Below, piece by piece: positions 35,402 to 44,230 of a stretch of DNA of 64,000 nt. Under the pieces are notes generated by a model that searched no databases, was not told the origin of the DNA, and saw only the letters and a program-made list of their open reading frames with translations. The translations under genes and the position numbers were made by a program. This DNA comes from Verrucomicrobium sp. (GTDB lineage Bacteria > Verrucomicrobiota > Verrucomicrobiia > Methylacidiphilales > UBA1321). Position 1 is the stretch's first letter; every line of letters starts with the position of its first letter. Where the stretch lies: contig JAFIGT010000003.1 of the NCBI GenBank assembly GCA_017849585.1, positions 1 through 64,000 on the forward strand. The letters run 5' to 3'.

Positions 35402-37192
35402 ATGAAAACACCCCGTCAGGAAGTTGAAGCCATCGTTGCCGCCACGGCGCAAACCTTGTACGGAGCCGACGTCAGTGCCGGTCCCTACGTGCGTCCCTGT
35501 CCCGACACGCGTCATGGCGATTTCCAGACCAACCTCGCCATGGTGCAGGCCAAGAAGGCCGGGAAAAATCCACGCGAACTTGCGCAGCAAATTGTCGACG
35601 CCCTCGCGGAACATTCCGTATTTGAAAAGCCCGAGATCGCCGGACCCGGCTTCGTCAATTTCCGCCTCAAGGCTGGCTATTGCGCCGCGCAGACCCACGC
35701 CCGCTCGCAGGATCAACGCCTCGGCATCGAGCCCGCCGCGCAACCGCTCAAGGTCGTCATCGACTACAGCGGTCCGAATATCGCGAAGGAACTGCATGTT
35801 GGTCATCTCCGCAGCACGATTCTCGGCGACTCCCTCGCGCGCCTGTTCCGCTTCCTCGGGCACAACGTCATTTCCGATAATCATCTCGGTGACTGGGGCA
35901 CGCAATTTGGCATCGTCATCCTCGGCTACAAGCGCGACACGAACAAGGAGCGCTTCGAGCAAGACCCGATCGGCTACCTCGAGGAAGTCTACGTCCGCAC
36001 CCAGAACGCCTCCAAGACCGACGACACCATTCGCGAGGCGGCCCGCGCGGAACTCGTCAAGCTGCAGGCGGGCGATCCCGAGAACGTCGCGCTCTGGAAG
36101 AGCTTCATTGATCATTCCCTGCAAAGCCTCGACCGCACCTACTCGCGGCTCGATGTGAAATTCGATTACACCCTCGGCGAAAGCTTTTACAACGACCGTC
36201 TTCCCGGTGTGGTGAAAACCCTGCTCGATGCCGGTATCGCGCGTGAGACCGAGGGGGCCATCGCCGTTTTCTCCGACGGCACCTTGCCGCAAAAAGATGA
36301 TCCGTTTATCGTCACGGAAAAAGGCGGCGCGTTCCGCGATAATCCGTTCCTCATTCGCAAATCAGACGGCGGTTTCAACTACGCCACGACCGATCTTGCA
36401 ACGCTCCAGTATCGCAAGGAACATTTCCATGCGGACCGTGTGATCTACGTCACCGACAGCCGCCAGCAGATGCATTTCGCGCAGCTTTTTGCCACGGAAA
36501 AACGGTGGAATCTTGGACTGAACCTGCAACACGTCTGGTTCGGCGCGATTCTCGGCGCGGATAAAAAACCGCTCAAAACCCGCGATGGCGGCACGGTCAA
36601 ACTCCGCGCCCTCCTCGACGAAGCGCAGGAACGCGCGGAAAAGATCATCACGGAAAAAGAAGCCGAACGGGCGGCGCGCGAAGGCGAGAATTTTGTCCCG
36701 AAGGGTGACGATCAGCGTCGCGATCTCGCGCAGGTCGTCGGCATTGGCGCGCTCAAATACGCCGATCTCGCGCAGAATCGCAATCTCGATTACGTCTTCA
36801 ACTGGGATAAATTGCTGGCGTTCGACGGCAACACCGCGCCCTACTTGATCAACGCCTACGTCCGCATCCGCGCCATTTTCCGCAAGCTCGGTTCCGAAGC
36901 GCCGCCGGTGGAGCGTCTCGTGCTCGCGGAGGAAGCGGAAATCGCGCTCGCCAAAAAGCTGCTCGATTTCGGTGACTCTCTGGCGCTTGCGGCGGATGAA
37001 TATCGTCCGCACTATCTTTGCGTCTACCTGTTCGAACTCGCGGGACTCTTCCACAAGTTCTACGAACATTGTCCGGTGCTGATTTCCGAAGGCGAAACGA
37101 AAACGAGCCGTCTCGTGCTCTGCTCACTCACTGCGCAGACCTTGAAGACGGGGCTCGCCTTGCTCGGCATCAAGACCGTCGAGCAAATGTAG
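35402..37192 (+). CDS. argS: Arginyl-tRNA synthetase
   Basis: A 596-aa class I synthetase. The N-terminal Add1 domain ends near residue 100, the HIGH-type motif is ELHVGHLRSTILGD, the catalytic fold includes FNYATTDLATLQYR and KKPLKTRDGGTVKL (the KMSKS region), and the DALR anticodon-binding domain forms the C-terminus. Its TAG stop codon is the start of a REP-like hairpin. Confidence 0.96.
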   Translation: MKTPRQEVEAIVAATAQTLYGADVSAGPYVRPCPDTRHGDFQTNLAMVQAKKAGKNPRELAQQIVDALAEHSVFEKPEIAGPGFVNFRLKAGYCAAQTHARSQDQRLGIEPAAQPLKVVIDYSGPNIAKELHVGHLRSTILGDSLARLFRFLGHNVISDNHLGDWGTQFGIVILGYKRDTNKERFEQDPIGYLEEVYVRTQNASKTDDTIREAARAELVKLQAGDPENVALWKSFIDHSLQSLDRTYSRLDVKFDYTLGESFYNDRLPGVVKTLLDAGIARETEGAIAVFSDGTLPQKDDPFIVTEKGGAFRDNPFLIRKSDGGFNYATTDLATLQYRKEHFHADRVIYVTDSRQQMHFAQLFATEKRWNLGLNLQHVWFGAILGADKKPLKTRDGGTVKLRALLDEAQERAEKIITEKEAERAAREGENFVPKGDDQRRDLAQVVGIGALKYADLAQNRNLDYVFNWDKLLAFDGNTAPYLINAYVRIRAIFRKLGSEAPPVERLVLAEEAEIALAKKLLDFGDSLALAADEYRPHYLCVYLFELAGLFHKFYEHCPVLISEGETKTSRLVLCSLTAQTLKTGLALLGIKTVEQM

Positions 37193-37222
37193 CAGGGCTG
37201 AGCCCTGCACCCAATAGCTGGT
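37189..37222 (+). repeat. REP-like hairpin at the stop codon, copy 2
   Basis: GTAG (its TAG is the argS stop), the stem GCAGGGC, loop TGA, stem GCCCTGC, then ACCCAATAGCTGG. Compared with copies 1 and 3 the stem bases changed on both sides while pairing, loop and tail stayed the same, which is covariation of a conserved structure. Confidence 0.7.
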
Positions 37223-37257
37223 GGCACAGTGCGCCGCCGCTTGCGGTGAGGTAGTGT

Positions 37258-39000
37258 TTACTTCACCTCGTACGGCAGATGTTCGCCGTTGAGCACCGTA
37301 TACGGCGGCATGGGGGGCTGGGCGTTCGGATCGGCGGAGAAACCCCAGGTGATCGTCACCCCTGGCGCGAGAACAACTCGGCTTCCGCGCGCGTAATAAG
37401 CGATCCATCCGGTGCGAAAGGGATCGGCATCGGTCACATAGTAAGTCTTCTCCGGATGTTGTCGCACCTCGTCATAAATGGCGCGCATCGTGGACGTATT
37501 CTGGGGAAGGGAATCGTTGCTCGAGATCATGTTTTTCCATGCCAACGCGCTCGACAGGAGCGAAATCAGTACCAGACCAATCAATGCCATGCGCAGCGGC
37601 AACTGCCACCTCGCATGCAGGGAATGATCCAGTTGGGTCCACGCGTAAGCCAGCAACACGAAGAACAGCGGCAGAAAGGTCGTGACGATTTTAAAGAAGA
37701 TATAGTGCTTGAACGTGGGCAGGGCGAGCAGCAGCAGCGGCCAGAACGCAATCAGAATGGCCATGACGGTGAGGTAGCGGCTCTTCATGCGGCGGTGAGT
37801 CCACAAGGCCCAAGGGATAAGCACCAAAAATGAGAGGGCGAGGGTCAGGGTCAATGCGTTGATACAAGGGAAGTTGCGGCTGTCGATGGTGGCGAAAAAA
37901 AGCTGTCGCCAGCCGCGCCAGGTGCCACTCTGGTTCGACATGATTTCCTGCCATGAGGGCATGACTTTAAAGGTGTAGCGGTAGACTTCGCTCACGGCAA
38001 AAAACATGCGGGGAAGGAAAAGGCTGACCATCAGGAGGGAGGCCAGCGCATTGACTCCGAGCATTCGCCAAAGTCGGATATCGCGCCCATTGGCCAGTGT
38101 CAGCCATAGGACCAAAAAAACCATCGCGATCCACGGGAAAAGTTCCGTGTAGGTCATGAACACGTAACTCAACAGTAAAGCGGGCGCCAGTCGCAGTTTG
38201 GATAAATCATGTCGATGATTCCACAATAGAAGAGTGAGGGTCGGGAGAACAAAAAGAACGGCGGAGTTGGCCAGAAATGAGGTGGTGGAAGAGTAAGTGA
38301 TGCCGTTGGACACTCCCAGCCAGATGGCGAATATCCACGCCATCGGACGGGAGAGATTCAACAGCCTGAGGCAGGCGAAGACCGAGAGGGAGAGAAGGGC
38401 AATAAAAAAGACAGATACCACGCCAAAGACGCGAGCCGTGTCCACGTGCAGAAGTGTGGCGAGGTAGCCGATGGGCATTTCCGGTCCGAGCCGTTCGCGG
38501 AGGAAGGCATACGGCGCTTGCAGCCATGGGGCATTGCGCCCGGCGGAGGGGGAAAGTCCAATGGGGTTTTCCACAAGGAATTGACTGATGTTGATGTACA
38601 AAAAATGGTCGATATGACCCGAGGCAAAGTAATGGCCCGGACCTGCGAAAAAAAGAGGCATTCCCTGTAGCGAAAAAATGAGGGCGAAAACAGACAACCC
38701 CAGACTTTCTTCAGTAGTCCATCTCCGATATCGGCTCTTCAGGATCAGTCCCAGCCCCGTGATCGCCACGGTGAGAGCGGCCCACGCGGAATACTTCAAT
38801 GGAATATGCAGATAGAGAAGGATGAGTAGAAAGATCGTAAATCCACACAAGCCAAGAAGGGTGCGGACGAGATGGTGAAATCGACGGCCTTTCTCCGGAA
38901 GAGCCTGCAGAGCTGCCAGCACTTCACCCCAGCCCCGAAAGGTCAGCAGCAGGAGCAGTGCTTGAAATCCGACTTCTACAATCGAGAGTGCGAAGGTCAT
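37258..39000 (-). CDS. Polytopic membrane protein, tandem paralog 2
   Basis: A 580-aa protein with about twelve to thirteen hydrophobic segments and a C-terminal extracytoplasmic domain of about 85 residues ending QPPMPPYTVLNGEHLPYEVK. I do not recognise a named family. The topology and a loop with acidic/His residues (FASGHIDHFLYINISQFLV) recall GT-C glycosyltransferases. It starts 3 bp after the stop of its upstream paralog; the two share PGxYxxxGxIDxxxY and the PPYTxLxGE end. It is the last gene of the nadD-rsfS operon. Confidence 0.65.
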   Translation of the reverse strand: MTFALSIVEVGFQALLLLLTFRGWGEVLAALQALPEKGRRFHHLVRTLLGLCGFTIFLLILLYLHIPLKYSAWAALTVAITGLGLILKSRYRRWTTEESLGLSVFALIFSLQGMPLFFAGPGHYFASGHIDHFLYINISQFLVENPIGLSPSAGRNAPWLQAPYAFLRERLGPEMPIGYLATLLHVDTARVFGVVSVFFIALLSLSVFACLRLLNLSRPMAWIFAIWLGVSNGITYSSTTSFLANSAVLFVLPTLTLLLWNHRHDLSKLRLAPALLLSYVFMTYTELFPWIAMVFLVLWLTLANGRDIRLWRMLGVNALASLLMVSLFLPRMFFAVSEVYRYTFKVMPSWQEIMSNQSGTWRGWRQLFFATIDSRNFPCINALTLTLALSFLVLIPWALWTHRRMKSRYLTVMAILIAFWPLLLLALPTFKHYIFFKIVTTFLPLFFVLLAYAWTQLDHSLHARWQLPLRMALIGLVLISLLSSALAWKNMISSNDSLPQNTSTMRAIYDEVRQHPEKTYYVTDADPFRTGWIAYYARGSRVVLAPGVTITWGFSADPNAQPPMPPYTVLNGEHLPYEVK

Positions 39001-39003
39001 TTT

Positions 39004-40764
39004 TTATAAAGGCGGAATGGGGCGCGGCGGTTGTTCTCCATCGAGGATCGTGTAGGGCGGCGGCGGTGGCGGCTGCAGATTTTCCTCGGAGGTGAGCCAG
39101 TTGGGGAAGATCACTTCCTGCCGCGTGTAGACTTTCGAATGGCGCGCATGATACGCGATCCAGCAGGCGAGGTAGCGGTCAGGAGTAGTGAGATAGTAAG
39201 TTTCCTCCGGATGCTCGCGGACGTAATTGTAGGTGGCCAGGGCGGCAGGCGCATTGCACGGCAGTTGACCCGCCATACCAATCACGGTGCGCCAGACGAT
39301 GAGGCTGGAGAGCAGGGAGCTGCCAATCATCAGGGCGAGGTAAGCGACGACTCCCATGCGCAGCACAGGACTGCGCCGTGCTGAAAAGCGCCCGAGTTGC
39401 TGGAATCCCACCACAATTAGTATCAGAAAAACCGGCAGGAACGTGAGGCAGAGCTTGAAGAAGATGTAAGCGCGAAACGGTACCGTCACGAGCAACAGGA
39501 GCGGCCAGCAACTCGTTCCTACGGCGAGAAGAATCAGATAGCGGTTCCGGAATTTAGTGGAAGAGAAGAGACCGAACAGAGTCACCGGAATGAGCCCAAT
39601 CGCGAGCCACATCATCAGTTCATTGATCCATGGGAAACGCGCACTTTGGATGTCCGCAACGAAAAGCTCGCTCCATCCCTGCCAGTGGCCCCATTTCGGA
39701 TTCATGGAGGCCGGAATTTTGAATGCATTGCCGAGTTGTCGATGGAGGAAATCCAGCAGGCGTGGAAGATAGGGCAGGCTCAGTACGGTCGTAATTACCA
39801 GTGTGATGGCCGTTAGTTTCCCGAACCGCAGTTTACGTCCTTTCGCCAGCAGGAGAAATTGCAGCAGAACCACCAGCGCGATGAAGGGGAATAATTCCGA
39901 ATACGAGCAAAGTGTGTACGCCAGCAACAAGGCGGGCAGCAGGCGCAAGGCCTCCGGGTTTTGCCGGTTGTGCCAGAGGAGACCCACCAGCAGAGGAGCT
40001 ACGAACAGGACTGATTGACTTGAAAGATAGGCGGTGGGGGAATTTAAAGTGATCGCATGGGTGAGTCCCAGCCAGAACGCTCCGGCCCACGCCAACAGCG
40101 TGGAAACGCTGAAACGGCGCAGCGTAATAAAAGCGCTCGCGGATAACAGGGCGAGAAAGAAAGTCGCCACCGTGCCAAAGAGCCGGTGTGTATCGCAGTG
40201 CAGCAAGACGGCGGGATAACCAAGCGACATGAACACGCCCAATCGTTCCTGTCGCGTCGGTACCGTGAGTTGCTGCCATGGTTCGGTTTGGGACGGGACG
40301 GCAGGGTGATCGATCGAGTTTTCAATCAGGAACTGGCACAGTACCGTATAATTGAGTTGATCGATCTTGCCGATGCCGTAGTAGGTTCCCGGTCCGAGCT
40401 TGAGAATAGGCACGCTCTGCAACAGGAATACGATCAGAAAAAGAGCCGCCGCCAGGGAGTCATCCCGGAACCAGCGTGGCGCGCGGCAACGGCTCGGCAT
40501 TTTCCAGCGAAGCCCCCAACCCATCAGGCCCACCAGCAGCGCCAGCCACGCGGAATACCGCAGTGGCACCTGGGCGTAGAGCAGTGCGAGTAGAAAGAGG
40601 GTAAAAGCGCTCAGCCCGGCGGTGAGGTGAACTATCCAGACGAATCGACCCCGCGGCGCGGGGATCAGTCGTCCGGCGGCCAATGCATAGCCCCAGCCTT
40701 GAAAAGTCAGCAGGAGAAGAAAAATCTGCAACGCCACTTCCCCGAGGGCGATTGCGATGGCCAT
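39004..40764 (-). CDS. Polytopic membrane protein, tandem paralog 1
   Basis: A 586-aa protein with the same layout as the next gene: twelve to thirteen hydrophobic segments, a first large loop with PGTYYGIGKIDQLNYTVLC, and a C-terminal domain ending PPPPPPYTILDGEQ. It starts 16 bp downstream of rsfS on the same strand. The pair arose by duplication. A GT-C glycosyltransferase or O-antigen-ligase-like role is possible by topology only; no catalytic motif is certain. Confidence 0.65.
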   Translation of the reverse strand: MAIAIALGEVALQIFLLLLTFQGWGYALAAGRLIPAPRGRFVWIVHLTAGLSAFTLFLLALLYAQVPLRYSAWLALLVGLMGWGLRWKMPSRCRAPRWFRDDSLAAALFLIVFLLQSVPILKLGPGTYYGIGKIDQLNYTVLCQFLIENSIDHPAVPSQTEPWQQLTVPTRQERLGVFMSLGYPAVLLHCDTHRLFGTVATFFLALLSASAFITLRRFSVSTLLAWAGAFWLGLTHAITLNSPTAYLSSQSVLFVAPLLVGLLWHNRQNPEALRLLPALLLAYTLCSYSELFPFIALVVLLQFLLLAKGRKLRFGKLTAITLVITTVLSLPYLPRLLDFLHRQLGNAFKIPASMNPKWGHWQGWSELFVADIQSARFPWINELMMWLAIGLIPVTLFGLFSSTKFRNRYLILLAVGTSCWPLLLLVTVPFRAYIFFKLCLTFLPVFLILIVVGFQQLGRFSARRSPVLRMGVVAYLALMIGSSLLSSLIVWRTVIGMAGQLPCNAPAALATYNYVREHPEETYYLTTPDRYLACWIAYHARHSKVYTRQEVIFPNWLTSEENLQPPPPPPYTILDGEQPPRPIPPL

Positions 40765-40779
40765 GGGCGGGCGTGAAGT

Positions 40780-41127
40780 TTAGGAAACTACGGGCGCGTC
40801 ACCCCAAAGTTCTTCGAGGGCGTACAGCTTGCGCTTGGTTTCATGGAAGATGTGGACGAGTACATCGCCGTAATCGACCACGATCCACTGGCTGGCGGGA
40901 AAACCGTCCGTTGCCATCGGACGCACGCCATAGTCATCCTTCAACGTCTTTTCGAGCGCATTGGCGATGGCCTTGAGCTGCGGTTCGGATTGGGCGGAGA
41001 GAATGACGAAGTAATCGGTCATGCTCGCGATGTCACGCAAGTCGATGATGACAGGGTTAAGGGCCTTTTTCTCGAGGGAGATTTCGCGGCAGAGTTTGGC
41101 GAGGGCGAGTCCGGAAGGTTTTTTCAC
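40780..41127 (-). CDS. rsfS: Ribosomal silencing factor RsfS
   Basis: A 115-aa protein of the RsfS/YbeB/Iojap family, which binds ribosomal protein uL14 and blocks subunit joining under starvation. Core signatures are VIDLRDIASMTDYFVILS, and ASQWIVVDYGDVLVHIFH. I chose a GTG at 41125-41127, just after the nadD stop; an ATG at 41169 would overlap nadD by 38 bp and make an unusual N-terminal extension. The nadD-rsfS order is common in bacteria. Confidence 0.88.
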   Translation of the reverse strand: MKKPSGLALAKLCREISLEKKALNPVIIDLRDIASMTDYFVILSAQSEPQLKAIANALEKTLKDDYGVRPMATDGFPASQWIVVDYGDVLVHIFHETKRKLYALEELWGDAPVVS

Positions 41128-41131
41128 AAGT

Positions 41132-41734
41132 TCAATAGTAGAGATTCTGTCGTTGAATATAAGCGGCAACCGGGGCGGGTACGAGAGGAATCAGTGGTAA
41201 TTTTCGTTTCGCCCGGGCGCGCACTTCGGATGCGGATATATCGACCCGGCGCGGTTCCGGCAAGCGGATAACGCCGGACGGGAGGCGTTTCTCCCCGTCG
41301 CCGCGCTCCAGCACGGCAAAGGTCACGAGCTGCCGCAACTCCCGGTAACGCTCCCAGGTGGTCAGTTTTGGCAACTGATCCGCGCCGATCAGCCAGAACA
41401 ATTCCGCGCGGGGGAAAGCCTCCCGAATCTCGGTGGCCGTATCGATGGCGTAGGACGGGGCGGGACGGTCGATTTCGCAGCGGGACACCCAAAAGTGAGG
41501 CAACCCCCGCACCGCCGCGCGCAGCATGGCCAGCCGGTCCCGGGAACTCGCCGTCTGGCGTCCGACTTTGTGCGGGGATTGGGCACACGGGACAAACAGC
41601 ACCGCATCCAGTTGCAATTGCTCCCGGGCGTCACTGGCGAGGATCAGGTGGCCGAGATGCACCGGATCAAAGGTGCCGCCATAGATGCCCAGTCGTAAGG
41701 AGCGTGAATCAGCGTGTGGCAACTGTTTAGTCAT
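41132..41734 (-). CDS. nadD: Nicotinate-nucleotide adenylyltransferase
   Basis: A 200-aa NAD biosynthesis enzyme. The nucleotidyltransferase motif GGTFDPVHLGHL is at about residues 19-30; SPHKVGRQTASSRDRLAML binds substrate and VDISASEVRARAK contains the ISSTxIR-like motif. It heads a four-gene minus-strand operon with rsfS and two membrane-protein genes. Confidence 0.93.
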   Translation of the reverse strand: MTKQLPHADSRSLRLGIYGGTFDPVHLGHLILASDAREQLQLDAVLFVPCAQSPHKVGRQTASSRDRLAMLRAAVRGLPHFWVSRCEIDRPAPSYAIDTATEIREAFPRAELFWLIGADQLPKLTTWERYRELRQLVTFAVLERGDGEKRLPSGVIRLPEPRRVDISASEVRARAKRKLPLIPLVPAPVAAYIQRQNLYY

Positions 41735-41801
41735 CTTATGATTTAAAAATCACCTTTGCGTTTTCGCCCAGTTTTTGCAAGCCTCAAGGTGACACATTTA
41801 T

Positions 41802-43142
41802 ATGCCGTCCGTTTATAACGATTACGTTCTGTCGACTTCGCTGGCCCAAGGGTGGATCAGTGCGGAACAACAATCGGCTGCTGCACATGCCTTGTCCCAG
41901 TTGCCCGGTGTCTCCGCGCTTGATTTTCTCCATGAGCAACAACTCCTTACTTCCGCCCAATACGATTTGCTGCGTGAAGCCATTGCCGACGCCCAGGCTT
42001 CCCACGCGGGCGAGACGGCCTCTTCCGCCACGTCGCAGGTGACGGTGGGACATACCGCCGTGGAGCCATTTGCCGAGGGATTTTCCCACGTTGATGACTT
42101 CCTGCGTTACGCACAGCAGCTCGGGGCTTCCGATGTGCACCTCGGCGTCAGTGCGCCACCGCTTGCGCGTCTGCACGGACGACTCCAGCCGATGTGGAAT
42201 GGCGCGCCGAACATGGATGCGCGTCACACGGAATCGCTGGTCCGCGGTTTCCTCACCGAGCCGCAATGGAAGCTGCTGCACGAACAGCGCTACCTCGAAT
42301 TTTCCTATTCCGTCGAAGGCATGGGCCGTTTCCGTACCAGCGTCGTTCACCAGCGCAAAGGACTCGATGCGGTTTTCCGTATCGTCAACAGCACCGTCAA
42401 GAGCATGGATGAACTCGGTCTGCCGAACGTGCTCAAGACGTTGACCAAGTATCACAACGGACTGGTCCTCATCACCGGCCCGGTGGGCAGTGGTAAATCG
42501 ACCACCATGGCTGCGATGATCGACGAAGTGAATCGCGAACGCCGCGATCACATCATCACGCTGGAAGACCCCATCGAATACCTCTTTGATTCCAAAGGCT
42601 GTCAGGTCACGCAGCGCGAAGTGCACACGCACACCGAGTCATTTGCCGCCGCCTTGCGCGGTGCCTTGCGCGAAGATCCGGATGTGATCATGGTCGGGGA
42701 AATGCGCGATTTGGAAACCATCCAGCTTGCCATCACCGCCTCCGAAACCGGTCACTTGGTGCTCGGCACGCTGCACACCAGCAGCGCCGCCCGCACGCTC
42801 GACCGCGTGCTCGACGCCTTCCCGATCGAGCAGCAATCGCAGATCCGCGTCATGGTGGCCGAATCGCTTCGTGGCATCGTCAGCCAGCAGCTCGTCCCGA
42901 AAGCCGACGGCAGCGGACGCGCTCTGGCCATGGAGATTTTGATCAACGTCCCGGCCGTGGCTTCGCTCATCCGCGACGCTAAGACCTTCATGCTGCCCGG
43001 CGTCATGCAGACCGGCAAACGCCACGGCATGCGACTGATGGACGATGCCCTGCTCGACTTGCTCCACCAAGGCATCATCTCGCCCGATGAAGCCTTCGAT
43101 CGCGGCGACCAGAAGCGCCTGTTCGAACCCTACCTCAAATAA
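41802..43142 (+). CDS. PilT-type ATPase with N-terminal extension
   Basis: A 446-aa ATPase of the type IV pilus retraction family. About 85 N-terminal residues (LAQGWISAEQQSAAAHAL and similar) resemble the helical N-terminal module of GspE/MshE proteins. The core has LGASDVHLGVS, Walker A GPVGSGKST, the Asp box TLEDPIEYLF, Walker B EDPDVIMVGEMRDLETIQ and His box LGTLHTSSA. It is followed 15 bp later by a second PilT-type gene. No other type IV pilus gene is adjacent. Confidence 0.88.
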   Translation: MPSVYNDYVLSTSLAQGWISAEQQSAAAHALSQLPGVSALDFLHEQQLLTSAQYDLLREAIADAQASHAGETASSATSQVTVGHTAVEPFAEGFSHVDDFLRYAQQLGASDVHLGVSAPPLARLHGRLQPMWNGAPNMDARHTESLVRGFLTEPQWKLLHEQRYLEFSYSVEGMGRFRTSVVHQRKGLDAVFRIVNSTVKSMDELGLPNVLKTLTKYHNGLVLITGPVGSGKSTTMAAMIDEVNRERRDHIITLEDPIEYLFDSKGCQVTQREVHTHTESFAAALRGALREDPDVIMVGEMRDLETIQLAITASETGHLVLGTLHTSSAARTLDRVLDAFPIEQQSQIRVMVAESLRGIVSQQLVPKADGSGRALAMEILINVPAVASLIRDAKTFMLPGVMQTGKRHGMRLMDDALLDLLHQGIISPDEAFDRGDQKRLFEPYLK

Positions 43143-43157
43143 ATTCCAGACACTGCC

Positions 43158-44225
43158 ATGGCCGAAATCGATAAATTTTTTCACGTGCTGGTGGAGCACA
43201 AGGCCTCCGATTTGCACCTTGCTGAAGGACAGCCGCCCAAGATCCGCCTGCATGGCGACATCCAGCCCATTCGCGAGGAAGTGCTCACCCATTCGGAAAT
43301 GGAGCGACTCCTCAGCGAAATCGCCGGTCACGACCGCTGGCAAATGTATCGCAAAAAAGGGGATCTCGACTTTGCCTACGAAATGAGCCACGAGGCGCGT
43401 TTCCGTTGCAATTACCTCAAGCAGGTCCACGGTTACGGCGCGGTCTTTCGTTTGATCCCGACCAAGATCGCCACGATTGAAGACCTCGGCATTCCGCCGG
43501 TCATCAAACGTTTCGGCCATCTCACCGGCGGTCTGGTCCTCGTCACCGGCCCGACCGGTTCCGGTAAGTCGACCACGCTCGCCGCGCTCATCGACTACAT
43601 CAACGTCAACTTCCACAAACACATCGTCACCATCGAGGAGCCGATCGAATTTGTGCACGAGAACAAGCTCAGCGTCATCACCCAGCGCGAAGTGCCCGAG
43701 AATGCCACCTCGTTCGCCTCGGGATTGCGTGCCGCCCTGCGCGAAGATGCCGACGTCGTGCTCGTCGGTGAAATGCGCGACTTGGAAACCATCTCCCTCG
43801 CGCTCACCGCGGCGGAAACGGGCCTTCTCGTCTTCGGCACCCTGCACACGAACAATTCCCGCAAAACCGTCGATCGTATGATCGACGTGTTTCCCGCCAG
43901 CCAGCAGCCGCAGGTCCGCACCATGCTCTCCGCCTCCCTGCGCGGCATCGTCGCCCAGTTGCTGCTCAAACGGTGCGACGGCGGTGGCCGTGTCGCGGTG
44001 AATGAAATTCTGATCGCGAACAACGCCGTCTCCGCCATTATCCGCGAAGGTGCGCCGGAAAAACTCACCGACGTCCTCATCAGCGGTCGCGGCATGGGCA
44101 TGCAATTCATGGACGACGCCATCATGGACGTCCTCAAGCAAGGCATCGTCAGCCCGACGGAAGCCTACATGAAGGCCATCGACAAACAACGCTTCGAGCC
44201 CTACCTCGAAGGCGCTCCTCACTAG
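43158..44225 (+). CDS. PilT-type twitching motility ATPase
   Basis: A 355-aa protein of normal PilT length. HKASDLHLAEGQPPKIRLHG starts the PAS-like domain; Walker A is GPTGSGKST, the Asp box is TIEEPIEFVH, Walker B is EDADVVLVGEMRDLETIS and the His box is FGTLHTNNS. It probably powers pilus disassembly, perhaps as a PilT/PilU-type pair with the preceding gene. Confidence 0.9.
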   Translation: MAEIDKFFHVLVEHKASDLHLAEGQPPKIRLHGDIQPIREEVLTHSEMERLLSEIAGHDRWQMYRKKGDLDFAYEMSHEARFRCNYLKQVHGYGAVFRLIPTKIATIEDLGIPPVIKRFGHLTGGLVLVTGPTGSGKSTTLAALIDYINVNFHKHIVTIEEPIEFVHENKLSVITQREVPENATSFASGLRAALREDADVVLVGEMRDLETISLALTAAETGLLVFGTLHTNNSRKTVDRMIDVFPASQQPQVRTMLSASLRGIVAQLLLKRCDGGGRVAVNEILIANNAVSAIIREGAPEKLTDVLISGRGMGMQFMDDAIMDVLKQGIVSPTEAYMKAIDKQRFEPYLEGAPH

Positions 44226-44230
44226 AGGTT

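Noticed and set aside
42639-44222. A 527-codon minus-strand frame opposite the two PilT genes
   Set aside because: It spans the boundary of two real genes on the other strand and lacks any recognisable motif.
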